Shown here: one piece after another, positions 7,409 to 16,215 of the stretch
How positions within the stretch are numbered: the stretch's first letter is position 1
How the letters are laid out: each line of letters begins with the position of its first letter
Assembly: GCF_009764645.1 (NCBI RefSeq)
Contig: NZ_RWIM01000005.1
Span: forward strand, 62,001-126,000
DNA length: 64,000 nt
Reading direction: 5' to 3'
From: Pseudomonas sp. PB106
GTDB taxonomy: Bacteria > Pseudomonadota > Gammaproteobacteria > Pseudomonadales > Pseudomonadaceae
Position numbers and translations under genes: made by a program
Notes under the pieces: generated by a model
What the model saw: only the letters and a program-made list of their open reading frames with translations
The model's database searches: none
What the model was told of the DNA's origin: nothing

Positions 7409-9883
7409 ATGAAACCATTCGACAACGCCACGGCCAGCCTGGCGAGTTTCGACCCGCGCTCCGGCTCGGTCGTAGAACGCACTTTGTTCAATCACCGGTT
7501 GTGGGTGTTGCTGGTGTGCCTGGTGACCACGCTTTGCTTGGGCTATCAGGCCACCCGCGTCGAGCTGAACGCCAGTTTCGAAAAGATGATTCCCACGCAA
7601 CAACCTTACATCGCCAATTATCTGCAACATCAAAAGCAACTCAGCGGTCTGGGCAACTCCTTGCGCATCGTTGTCGCCAATCGCCAGGGCGATATCTACG
7701 ACGCTGATTATCTGAAAACCCTGCAGGCGCTGAGCGACAAGCTGTACCTGCTGCCCGGCGTTGATCGCGCCTACATGAAATCGCTGTGGACGCCCGCAAC
7801 TCGCTGGGTCGCAGTGACTGAAGACGGCCTGGATGGCGGCCCGGTGATTCCCGACGATTATGCCGGCACACCGACCAGTCTCGAGGCCTTGCGCCGCAAC
7901 GTGCAGCGCTCCAACGAGCTCGGCCAACTGGTAGCGTTCGATCAAACCTCGAGCATCATTTATGTGCCGTTGCTGGCGACGACTGCTGACGGCCAGGCGC
8001 TGAATTACTCAGTACTGTCCGAGCAATTGGAGGCGTTGCGCAGCGAGTACCAGAACGACAGGATCGACATTCACATCACCGGTTTCGCGAAAAAGGTCGG
8101 CGATTTGATTGCCGGGCTCAAGCAGATTCTGTTGTTTTTCGCCGTGGCGATCCTGATCACCACCGCCGTGCTGTTCTGGTACACACGCTGCCTGCGCAGC
8201 ACGGTGCTGGTGGTGTTCTGTTCGCTGGTAGCGGTGGTCTGGCAACTGGGCCTGTTGCCGTTGCTCGACTATCAGCTGGATCCGTATTCGGTGCTGGTGC
8301 CGTTTCTGGTGTTCGCCATCGGCATGAGCCACGGTGCGCAGAAGATGAACGGCATCATGCAGGACATCGGTCGCGGCATGCACCGGGTGGTGGCCGCACG
8401 TTTCACCTTTCGACGGCTGTTTCTGGCCGGGCTGACGGCATTGCTGTGCGATGCAGTGGGTTTTGCCGTGCTGATGCTGATCAAGATTCAGGTGATTCAG
8501 GATCTGGCCGTGATCGCCAGCATCGGTGTGGCGGTGCTGATTTTCACCAACCTGATTCTGCTGCCGGTGTTGCTGTCCTACGTCGGCGTAACGCCACGTG
8601 CGGCGCAATTGAGCCTCAAAAGCGAGCAGAACGACCAGGCCGGCGCGCGGCGTCATGGCTTCTGGCGCTTTCTCGATCTGTTTACCCAACGTCGCTGGGC
8701 CAGCCTGTGCATCGCCATCAGTCTGGCGTTGGCGGCATTGGGTTTTGTGGTCAGCCTGCAATTGAAGATCGGTGATCTGGATGCCGGCGCGCCGGAGCTG
8801 CGGGCCGACTCACGCTACAACCAGGACGATGCGTTTCTGACCCGGCATTACGGCGCCAGCAGTGATTTGTTCGCGGTGATGGTCAAGACCCCGGCCGGGC
8901 AATGTGCGCGTTACGACATCCTTGCCAAGGTTGATGCGCTGGACTGGCAACTGCGTGCGCTGCCGGGGGTGGATTCGACCAACTCGCTGGCCTTGCTCAA
9001 CCGGCGCATGCTGGTCGGCCTCAGCGAAGGCAGCGCCAAGTGGTACGAGCTGCAGAACAATCAGGCGATGCTCAACATGATCACCGCCAGTGCGCCACGC
9101 GGCTTGTACAACGAAGATTGCAGCTTGCTCACGCTGTACGCCTACCTCACCGACCACAAGGCTGAAACGCTGACGCGGCTGGTCGAGCACGTCGAGCAAT
9201 TCGCCGCTGCCAATAACAACGATGATGTGCAGTTTCTGCTGGCAGCGGGCAATGCCGGCATCGAAGCGGCGACCAATATCGTGGTCAAACAGGCCAACCG
9301 CGAGATGTTGTTCTGGGTCTACGGGGCGGTGATCGTCCTGTGCCTGATCACCTTCCGTTCGTGGCGCGCCACGCTGTGCGCGGTGATTCCGCTGATGGTC
9401 ACCTCGATCCTCTGTGAAGCGTTGATGGTCTGGCTGAACATCGGCGTGAAGGTCGCGACGTTGCCGGTTATCGCGTTGGGTGTCGGCATTGGCGTCGACT
9501 ATGCGTTGTACGTGATGAGCATCCTGCTCGGTCATCTGCGCCAAGGCGCGAGCCTGTCAGAAGCCTATTACCGCGCGCTGGTGTCCACCGGCAAAGTGGT
9601 GATGCTCACCGGCATCACGCTCGCCATTGGCGTGGCCACGTGGATCTTCTCGCCGATCAAATTCCAGGCTGACATGGGCGTGCTGCTGGCGTTCATGTTC
9701 GTCTGGAACATGGTGGGCGCACTGGTGTTGTTGCCAGCGCTAGCGTACTTCCTGCTGCCTGCACGGCGCACGAACACCGACGCAGAAATGCCGGCGGAGG
9801 CAGTCGATGTGGCCGTGCCGTCGCGAGCCGTGGCGGTAGATGTTGTTCAATCCCGTCACCGGGAGACCTGTCATGGCCGTTGA
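7409..9883 (+). CDS. RND/MMPL-family transporter
   Basis: 824 residues with the RND-superfamily plan in two halves: a transmembrane helix near residue 35, a periplasmic loop, then a helix cluster about 235-395; after a second loop the pattern repeats at about 620-780. The stretch GVGIGVDYALYVMS is typical of the MMPL/RND membrane core. There is no membrane-fusion gene alongside; the partners are the DUF1302, DUF1329 and YCF48 proteins, as in hydrophobic-compound clusters of other proteobacteria. Proton-driven movement of lipid-like or aromatic cargo between membranes is the likely role; direction is unknown. Its last 11 bases overlap the MFS gene. Confidence 0.85.
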   Translation: MKPFDNATASLASFDPRSGSVVERTLFNHRLWVLLVCLVTTLCLGYQATRVELNASFEKMIPTQQPYIANYLQHQKQLSGLGNSLRIVVANRQGDIYDADYLKTLQALSDKLYLLPGVDRAYMKSLWTPATRWVAVTEDGLDGGPVIPDDYAGTPTSLEALRRNVQRSNELGQLVAFDQTSSIIYVPLLATTADGQALNYSVLSEQLEALRSEYQNDRIDIHITGFAKKVGDLIAGLKQILLFFAVAILITTAVLFWYTRCLRSTVLVVFCSLVAVVWQLGLLPLLDYQLDPYSVLVPFLVFAIGMSHGAQKMNGIMQDIGRGMHRVVAARFTFRRLFLAGLTALLCDAVGFAVLMLIKIQVIQDLAVIASIGVAVLIFTNLILLPVLLSYVGVTPRAAQLSLKSEQNDQAGARRHGFWRFLDLFTQRRWASLCIAISLALAALGFVVSLQLKIGDLDAGAPELRADSRYNQDDAFLTRHYGASSDLFAVMVKTPAGQCARYDILAKVDALDWQLRALPGVDSTNSLALLNRRMLVGLSEGSAKWYELQNNQAMLNMITASAPRGLYNEDCSLLTLYAYLTDHKAETLTRLVEHVEQFAAANNNDDVQFLLAAGNAGIEAATNIVVKQANREMLFWVYGAVIVLCLITFRSWRATLCAVIPLMVTSILCEALMVWLNIGVKVATLPVIALGVGIGVDYALYVMSILLGHLRQGASLSEAYYRALVSTGKVVMLTGITLAIGVATWIFSPIKFQADMGVLLAFMFVWNMVGALVLLPALAYFLLPARRTNTDAEMPAEAVDVAVPSRAVAVDVVQSRHRETCHGR

Positions 9884-11120
9884 GTCTTCAGTTGAAAGCA
9901 GCGCCCGCCACGCCGGTTTGACGCAATCATTGCTGTTGCTGCTCGGCAGCTGTCTGCCTGTGCTCGGCGCAGTATTGCTCGCACCGGTATTGCCGCGCAT
10001 GCAGGCACATTTTGCCGAGGTCGCAGGCAGCGCTGTGCTGGTGCCGATCGTGCTGACCCTGCCGGCATTGATGATTGCACTACTGGCGCCGTTTGCCGGG
10101 GTTATCGCCGATCGGCTCGGGCGCAAACCGCTGTTGTTGGCGAGCATGGCCCTCTACACGCTCTGCGGTGTGTTGCCGCTGTGGCTGGATTCGCTGCCGG
10201 CCATCGTCGCCAGCCGCGCCGGTATCGGTCTGGCGGAGGCGGGGATCATGACCTGCTGCACTACGCTGATGGGCGACTACTACAGTGGCGCCCGACGCGA
10301 GCGCTTGTTCGCCTTGCAGATGGTCGCGACCTCACTGTCGGCTGCGGTGTTTATCGCGCTGGGTGGTTTTCTCGGCCAGGACGACTGGCGCACACCGTTT
10401 GCGCTGTACGCGGTCGGGCTGATTTTCCTGCCGCTGATGGCGTGGAAACTCTGGGAGCCGCAACCCCGCGTGCAACCGGCGACAACGGTTCCGATGCCAG
10501 CCCCGCGCGTTTTTCCGTGGCGCGCACTGACGCCCCTGTATGGATTATCGCTGCTCGCGGGCCTGAGCCTGTTCATCGTGCCGGTGCAGGCCGGCTACTT
10601 GCTCAACTTGTTGCACGTGGATGCGCCGCAGCAGATCGGCATGACCATGGGCGCCAATCAACTCGGTGTGCTTGTCGGGGCCTTGAGTTTTCGCTTGTTG
10701 AGCGGTCTGCGCAGCCAGCATGTGCTGCTGATTGCCTATGGCCTCGCGGGTATCGGCGGCCTGTTGATGGCCGCTGCCGGCAGCCACGCGCAAGTGGTGG
10801 TCGCGGTCCTGGTCAACGGTCTGGGCATCGGCCTGATGTTGCCGACGTTGATCACCTGGATCATGGCGCAAGTCGGTTTTGCTCAGCGTGGGCGAGCGGC
10901 GGGGTGCTTCACCGCCGCGATTTTCGCCGGCGAATTCATCAGTCCGCTGGTGGTACTCGCCATCACCGCCGGGGCTTCCACGGCGTTGCCGCAAGCGTTG
11001 GCCGTGATCGGTTGGCTGCAACTGGTCGTGGCACTGTTTTGTCTGTCCGTGCCGAGGCTCGGTGGTCTGTTGACCCGCCCCCATGTTAGCGGTCACGACT
11101 CCATCGGCAACGGCCATTGA
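9873..11120 (+). CDS. MFS transporter
   Basis: 415 residues with about 12 hydrophobic segments and a clear MFS motif A after the second helix (GVIADRLGRKPLL). The ATG at 9873 follows a GGGAG site inside the end of the RND gene; an ATG at 9840 would lengthen the overlap and lacks a site. Because it sits within the catabolic run it is probably the inner-membrane importer or exporter of the substrate or an intermediate (inference). Confidence 0.85.
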   Translation: MAVESSVESSARHAGLTQSLLLLLGSCLPVLGAVLLAPVLPRMQAHFAEVAGSAVLVPIVLTLPALMIALLAPFAGVIADRLGRKPLLLASMALYTLCGVLPLWLDSLPAIVASRAGIGLAEAGIMTCCTTLMGDYYSGARRERLFALQMVATSLSAAVFIALGGFLGQDDWRTPFALYAVGLIFLPLMAWKLWEPQPRVQPATTVPMPAPRVFPWRALTPLYGLSLLAGLSLFIVPVQAGYLLNLLHVDAPQQIGMTMGANQLGVLVGALSFRLLSGLRSQHVLLIAYGLAGIGGLLMAAAGSHAQVVVAVLVNGLGIGLMLPTLITWIMAQVGFAQRGRAAGCFTAAIFAGEFISPLVVLAITAGASTALPQALAVIGWLQLVVALFCLSVPRLGGLLTRPHVSGHDSIGNGH

Positions 11121-11133
11121 ACGAGGATTTTCC

Positions 11134-11715
11134 ATGCAAGCGCTTCCCCCTTTCAAACGCGTGGTCACCGGGCATGATGCCGACGGCCGCGCGGTCGTCG
11201 CCAGTCTCGGCGCAACCGCTAACGTCTTCGCACTGCAAGCGGTGCCAGGCACGGTATTTCATGAAATATGGAACAGCAGCGGCAGTCCGGCACTGCTCGA
11301 CAATGCCGATGATCCAACCGGCAAACCCTTACAACTGAGCCCCGGCCCGCTGGGCAGTGTGATTCGTGTCGTCGACATTCCGCCAGACAGCGTGCAGAAC
11401 CAGGTCAGCGCTGCCGCTGCTGCGGCTGCATTCGCCGAGATTGGCCAGGCGCATGCCGGCACCGGCCACGCCAACGCGCGGCACAAACTGATGCACCGCA
11501 CCGAAACCCTCGATTACGGCGTCGTCACCGAAGGCGAAGTCTGGCTGGTGCTCGATGATACGGAAGTCCACCTCAAACGCGGCGACGTGGTGGTTCAGCG
11601 TGGCACCCATCACGCGTGGAGCAACCGTACCGAGGCCATGGCGCGCATGGTGTTTATCCTGCTGGACGGGCGTTTCGCCGCTGAACTGCAAGACTGCCCG
11701 GGAGAAACGGCATGA
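11134..11715 (+). CDS. Cupin-domain protein
   Basis: 193 residues. The C-terminal half carries a single cupin fold: HRTETLDYGVVTEGEVWL with metal-type residues in the first motif and GDVVVQRGTHHAWSN as the second. The N-terminal half resembles the lead-in of small catabolic cupins. The start at 11134 follows a GAGG-like site; an upstream frame extension to 11083 overlaps the MFS gene and lacks a site. Cupins of this size can be decarboxylases, isomerases or dioxygenases, so the reaction is left open. The stop overlaps the next gene start by four bases. Confidence 0.78.
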   Translation: MQALPPFKRVVTGHDADGRAVVASLGATANVFALQAVPGTVFHEIWNSSGSPALLDNADDPTGKPLQLSPGPLGSVIRVVDIPPDSVQNQVSAAAAAAAFAEIGQAHAGTGHANARHKLMHRTETLDYGVVTEGEVWLVLDDTEVHLKRGDVVVQRGTHHAWSNRTEAMARMVFILLDGRFAAELQDCPGETA

Positions 11716-12695
11716 AGCTCGCAACCTTGAAAAACGCTAGCCGTGACGGCCAATTGGTGGTGGTTTCGCGCGACATGTCCCGGGCTATCGATGCCCTTTC
11801 GGTGGCGCCGACCTTGCAGCAAGCCATCGAAAACTGGGCTGAATCCGAGCCGCGTTTGCAGGCCCTGGCGCGTGAACTTGAAAAACACGATTGCCGCGAG
11901 GCCTTTGCCTTCGACCCTGCGCAGGCGATGGCACCGTTGCCGCGTGCTTATCAATGGTGTGACGGTTCGGCGTTTCTCAGTCACGGCGCGCTGATGCAGA
12001 AGGCGTTCAACCTCGACCCGATTGAAGGCGCCGACCGCACGCCGTTGATGTACCAAGGCGCCGGTGATGACTTCATCGGCGCACACGATGACATCGAACT
12101 GCCGAGCGAAAGCCAGGGCATCGATTTCGAAGGCGAATATGTCGTGCTGGTCGATGATGTGCCGATGGGGTGCTCGGCGGAAAACGCGTTGCAGCACATC
12201 AAACTGATCCTGCAGATCAACGATGTCAGCCTGCGTGCGCTGGCACCGCGTGAAATGCGCACCGGGTTCGGTTTTCTGCAAGCCAAACCGTCCTCCAGTT
12301 TCGCCCCGCTGGCGATTACCCCGGACGAACTCGGCGAAGCCTGGCTTGATGGGCGTGTGAATTTGCCCCTGCAAGTGCAGTGGAATGGCGAGTGGTTTGG
12401 CCAGCCGCACGGCGCGCAGATGAACTTTCATTTTGGTGAGCTGATCGCCCACGCGGCGCTGACCCGTCGCCTGCGCGCCGGCACGCTGATCGGTTCCGGC
12501 ACGGTGTCGAACGCCGAGCGCAACGTCGGCTCGGCGTGCATCGCCGAACGCCGGGCCATCGAGATGATCGAGCAGGGCGCGCCAGTGACAGGCTTCATGC
12601 GTTTCGGTGATCGCGTGCGCATGGACGTCACCGGCAGCGATGGTCGGTCGCTGTTTGGTGCCATCGACCAGCGCGTCGTCAAGGCCCACGGCTGA
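11712..12695 (+). CDS. Fumarylacetoacetate hydrolase (FAH) family protein
   Basis: 327 residues with the FAH fold in the C-terminal two thirds. Metal ligands expected for the family are visible as the E-G-E of GIDFEGEYVVLV and the Asp of LQINDVSL; GSGTVSNAERN occupies the position of the usual conserved glycine/threonine loop. FAH enzymes hydrolyse C-C bonds of beta-diketo or oxo-acid ring-cleavage products, or decarboxylate and hydrate them. This gene overlaps the cupin gene by ATGA, and the pair probably processes the product of the ring-cleaving step (inference). Confidence 0.85.
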   Translation: MKLATLKNASRDGQLVVVSRDMSRAIDALSVAPTLQQAIENWAESEPRLQALARELEKHDCREAFAFDPAQAMAPLPRAYQWCDGSAFLSHGALMQKAFNLDPIEGADRTPLMYQGAGDDFIGAHDDIELPSESQGIDFEGEYVVLVDDVPMGCSAENALQHIKLILQINDVSLRALAPREMRTGFGFLQAKPSSSFAPLAITPDELGEAWLDGRVNLPLQVQWNGEWFGQPHGAQMNFHFGELIAHAALTRRLRAGTLIGSGTVSNAERNVGSACIAERRAIEMIEQGAPVTGFMRFGDRVRMDVTGSDGRSLFGAIDQRVVKAHG

Positions 12696-12704
12696 GGAAC
12701 GCTC

Positions 12705-13706
12705 ATGCGTGTACTGATTACCGGAGCCAATGGCTTTGTCGGTCGCGAACTGCTGCGTTGTCTGCTCGCACGCGGCAGTTTGCGCGGGCAAGTCATTCGT
12801 TCGTTGCTGGTGCTGGATACTGACGTCCAAGGCCTGCCAGACGAGCCGCGCTTGCGTCGGCATAGCGGCAGCGTGACGGATGCGGCGTTGATGCGCCGGG
12901 TCTTGGCCGATGGCATCGATGTGGTGTTTCACTTGGTCAGCATCCCCGGCGGAGCAGCGGAGGCGCATTACGAATTGGGTTATCAGGTCAACCTGCTAGC
13001 GAGCCTCGAACTGCTCGATCAACTGCGTAACAAGGCGCGACCACCGGTGTTGGTATATGCCAGCAGCGTCGCGGTGTACGGCGCGGATCTGCCGGCGAAG
13101 ATGAACGAGCAGGCTGAACTGCACCCGCAACTGTCGTACGGCACACACAAGTTGATGGTCGAACGCGCGCTGATTGATCTGGGTCGGCGCGGTGAGGTCG
13201 ACAGCCGCGCGGTGCGCCTGCCGGGCATTGTCGCGCGACCGCGCGAACCCAACGGCTTGCGCACGGCTTTCATGAGCGACTTGATGCGTGCCTTTGCCGA
13301 GGGCGCCGACTACTGCTGCCCGGTGTCGCCGCAAGCGACGGCGTGGTGGATGTCGGCACGCTGTTGCGTGAGCAACCTGATTCACGCCGCCGAACTGGAT
13401 GACGCCGCCGCGCAACAGCGGGTCTGGCAACTGCCGGTGCTGCAGTTGTCCATCGCCCAGGTCATCGATGCACTGGCGGCAACTTACGGCGAGCAACGCC
13501 GTGCGCTGATCCGTTTCGCCGCTGACGCAGACCTCGAAAACTTGTTCGGGCGCATGCCGCCCTTGAAAACCCCGCAGGCCCGCGCTGCCGGTTTCTGCCA
13601 TGACGGCAACGTCGCCACGCTTATTCGCAACGCCCTCAACCCAGCCCCTTATCGGCATCTGCCGTTGAACGGAGACACGCCTCATGTCACAGCCCATCCA
13701 GCGTAA
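12705..13706 (+). CDS. NAD-dependent epimerase/dehydratase, DenD-like
   Basis: 333 residues of the extended short-chain dehydrogenase fold: ITGANGFVGRELL binds NAD, and the Ser of YASSVAVYG with YGTHK gives the Ser-Tyr-Lys centre. The SYGTHKLMVE and RLPGIVARP stretches recall D-erythronate dehydrogenase (DenD)-type proteins, which often appear in catabolic clusters without acting on sugars. It overlaps the following cyclase gene by 23 bases. It could oxidise or reduce a hydroxylated intermediate; the true substrate cannot be read from the sequence. Confidence 0.8.
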   Translation: MRVLITGANGFVGRELLRCLLARGSLRGQVIRSLLVLDTDVQGLPDEPRLRRHSGSVTDAALMRRVLADGIDVVFHLVSIPGGAAEAHYELGYQVNLLASLELLDQLRNKARPPVLVYASSVAVYGADLPAKMNEQAELHPQLSYGTHKLMVERALIDLGRRGEVDSRAVRLPGIVARPREPNGLRTAFMSDLMRAFAEGADYCCPVSPQATAWWMSARCCVSNLIHAAELDDAAAQQRVWQLPVLQLSIAQVIDALAATYGEQRRALIRFAADADLENLFGRMPPLKTPQARAAGFCHDGNVATLIRNALNPAPYRHLPLNGDTPHVTAHPA

Positions 13707-14478
13707 ACGTCGTCTGGTCGACCTTTCGGTGACCCTCGATAACAACCCGTACACAGACCCGCCGCCGCTGTTGCCGAAGATCGATTACATGGATCACCAG
13801 CAAGGCTGGCCCGAGATGGCCGCGATGTTTCCGGGTTTGCAGCTTGAGCAGATGCCCGGCAATGAATCGTGGGCTGCCGAGCGCTTGCAGATCACCACCC
13901 ACAGCGGCACTCACATGGATGCACCGTGGCATTACGCCTCGACCACCGATGGCGGCGAACCGGCATTTGGCATCGATGAGTTGCCGCTGGACTGGTGCTT
14001 GCAGCCGGGGGTCAAACTGGATTTTCGCCATTTGCCCGACGGGCACGTGGTCACGGCAGAAGAGGTCGAAGCGGAACTGGCGCGTATCGAGTACGCGTTG
14101 CAGCCGCTGGATATTGTGCTGGTCAACACACGCGCCGGGGCGTTGTTTGGCCAGCCGGGTTACCTCGATGCCGGCATCGGCATGGGGCGCGAAGCGACGA
14201 TGTACCTGCTGGAACGCGGCGTGCGCGTGGTCGGCACTGATGCCTGGAGCTGGGACGTACCGTTCAAATACACCCGTGAGCGTTTTGCTGCCAGCGGCGA
14301 TGCTTCGATCATCTGGGAAGGGCATAAGGCCGGGCGCGATATCGGCTACGGACAAATGGAAAAACTCGCCAACCTCGAGTCCCTGCCTGCGAGCGGCTTC
14401 ACGGTGTCGTGCTTTCCCTACAAGATCCGGCATGCGTCTGCAGGTTTCGTGCGTGCGGTGGCTATTTTCGAAGAGTGA
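13684..14478 (+). CDS. Cyclase-family (kynurenine-formamidase-like) hydrolase
   Basis: 264 residues. THSGTHMDAPWHY is the hallmark HxGTHxDxPxH metal-binding motif of the cyclase family, which includes bacterial kynurenine formamidase and isatin hydrolase. These Mn/Zn enzymes open cyclic amides or lactones or cut formyl amides. A GGAG site lies eight bases before the ATG. Closing the intermediate-processing block of the operon, it may hydrolyse a lactone formed after ring cleavage (inference). Confidence 0.82.
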   Translation: MSQPIQRKRRLVDLSVTLDNNPYTDPPPLLPKIDYMDHQQGWPEMAAMFPGLQLEQMPGNESWAAERLQITTHSGTHMDAPWHYASTTDGGEPAFGIDELPLDWCLQPGVKLDFRHLPDGHVVTAEEVEAELARIEYALQPLDIVLVNTRAGALFGQPGYLDAGIGMGREATMYLLERGVRVVGTDAWSWDVPFKYTRERFAASGDASIIWEGHKAGRDIGYGQMEKLANLESLPASGFTVSCFPYKIRHASAGFVRAVAIFEE

Positions 14479-14524
14479 TCGGGCTGTCCGAGGCATTCCT
14501 TTTAACGACAATAAGAGAAAACCG

Positions 14525-16156
14525 ATGGCTCTATCGCGATTACCGCTGACGGCATTTTTTTGCGCCCTGACTATGGCCAGCGGCGTGGCCCTGGCGGCCA
14601 GCCAACCGAATATTCTACTGATCGTGGCGGACGATCTCGGGTACTCGGATCTGGGCAGCTATGGCGGCGAAATCCACACCCCGAGCCTGGATGAACTGGC
14701 CCAACAGGGCGTGCAATTCACCAGCATGTATGCGGCGCCGACCTGTTCCATCACCCGATCCATGTTGTTGTCCGGCACTGATAATCACTTGGTCGGGCTG
14801 GGCACCATGGCCGAAGCCTTGCAACCGTTTCAACGGGGTAAACCGGGGTATGAAGGGTTCCTGAACGGGCGCGCTTACTCGGTTGCCGAACTGCTCCAAG
14901 CGGGCGGGTACAACACGCTGATGGTCGGCAAATGGCACTTGGGTCTGGAGGCCGATCAAGGTCCTGACCGGCGCGGTTTTGAGCAGTCGTTCACCTTGCT
15001 GGAAGGCGGGGCGACGCACTTCAAACCCGCCAGCGTTGCACCGACGCCATTGGAGCAAGTGCATTACCGTGAAAACGGTCAGCCGGTAGAGGTTCCCGAG
15101 AGTTTCTACTCCACGGACTTTTACACCGACAAGCTGATTGGCTATCTGCAAAACACCCAACGTGGAGGCAAACCGTTTTTTGCCTATGCCGCCTACACGT
15201 CACCGCACTGGCCGTTGCAAGCGCCCAAGGAATACCTGGACAAATACCGCGGCCGCTTCGATCAAGGCTACGACAGCACGCGTCTATCGCGAATTGAACG
15301 CCTGAAAAAGCTCGGCCTGCTCGACAAGGGTTTTCAACCCGCGCAACCGTTGCCCGTTAACCCGAGGCTGCCCGGTTGGCAGCAACTCACGGCTGAGCAG
15401 CAGAAAATCGAAGCGCGGAAGATGGAGATCTACGCGGCAATGGTCGACAACCTCGACCACAACATTGGCCGGGTTATCGACTACCTGCGCCAAAGCGGCC
15501 AGTACGACAACACGGTCATCGTGTTTATGTCCGACAACGGCGCAGCGGCGGAAAACCATGCGCAGTTCTATCCACCCGGCGCGAACACCGATAACAGCCT
15601 GGCCAACCTGGGCCAGCGAGGCTCGCAGATTGACTATGGTTTGCGATGGGCGGAAGTCAGTGCCGCGCCTTTTCACCTGTTCAAGGGCACCACGGCCGAA
15701 GGCGGAATCAGTGTGCCGGCGATCATTCAACTGCCCAAGACACTGCGTCGTCAGGGCGTAGAGAGGGGCGTGGCACGGGTAGATGATCTGGCACCGACCT
15801 TCCTTGATTTGGCGGGCATCGCTTTGCCGAGCGAAGCGGACAAACACCCGGTTACCGGCCGATCCATCCTGCCAATGCTCGAAGGCAAGGGCAGCCCTCA
15901 CGACGCTGAAAGTCTGGCCGGAGAGTTGTTCGGCAATGCTTATTATCGTGAGGGCAACCTCAAGTTATTGGGCATGCGCCCGCCAGCAGGTTTCGGCGAT
16001 AACACGCAGCCGCCGCAATGGCAGCTGTTTGATGTTGCACAGGATCGGGGTGAAACCCATGACTTGGCGGCTGCTCAACCGCAGACGGTCGAACGGCTCA
16101 GAGCCGCATGGCTCAAGTACGCCGAGCGGGTCGGTGTAGCGTTTCCCCCGCGCTAA
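14525..16156 (+). CDS. Exported arylsulfatase-family protein with variant activation motif
   Basis: 543 residues, close to the roughly 535 of Pseudomonas arylsulfatase AtsA. A signal peptide ends near VALA, and NILLIVADDLGYSDLGSYGG carries the paired metal-binding aspartates. The formylglycine site reads C74-S-I-T-R78: the usual proline of C-x-P-x-R is isoleucine (codon ATC), while the surrounding APT and RSMLLSGTDNH remain typical. MVGKWHLG and FMSDNGAA supply other active-site residues. It would free sulfate and a phenol from sulfate esters in the periplasm if matured. It follows the catabolic genes by 46 bases with an AAGAGA-type site. Confidence 0.88.
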   Translation: MALSRLPLTAFFCALTMASGVALAASQPNILLIVADDLGYSDLGSYGGEIHTPSLDELAQQGVQFTSMYAAPTCSITRSMLLSGTDNHLVGLGTMAEALQPFQRGKPGYEGFLNGRAYSVAELLQAGGYNTLMVGKWHLGLEADQGPDRRGFEQSFTLLEGGATHFKPASVAPTPLEQVHYRENGQPVEVPESFYSTDFYTDKLIGYLQNTQRGGKPFFAYAAYTSPHWPLQAPKEYLDKYRGRFDQGYDSTRLSRIERLKKLGLLDKGFQPAQPLPVNPRLPGWQQLTAEQQKIEARKMEIYAAMVDNLDHNIGRVIDYLRQSGQYDNTVIVFMSDNGAAAENHAQFYPPGANTDNSLANLGQRGSQIDYGLRWAEVSAAPFHLFKGTTAEGGISVPAIIQLPKTLRRQGVERGVARVDDLAPTFLDLAGIALPSEADKHPVTGRSILPMLEGKGSPHDAESLAGELFGNAYYREGNLKLLGMRPPAGFGDNTQPPQWQLFDVAQDRGETHDLAAAQPQTVERLRAAWLKYAERVGVAFPPR

Positions 16157-16178
16157 TACGGCAGAGGCTTCAAGCACA

Positions 16179-16209
16179 GTGGACGGCGTTTACCGCCGCC
16201 ACTTCTTTG
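16179..16209. terminator. Weak hairpin between converging genes
   Basis: GTGG and CGGCG pair with CGCCG and CCAC around TTTAC with one bulged A, followed by TTCTTT. It lies between the sulfatase and the leftward Rieske oxygenase. A two-way terminator is plausible but weak. Confidence 0.3.
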
Positions 16210-16215
16210 CGGCCA

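Noticed and set aside
13844..14524. N-terminal extension of the sulfatase through the cyclase gene
   Set aside because: The extension is a shadow of the cyclase gene; the signal peptide begins at 14525 after a ribosome site.
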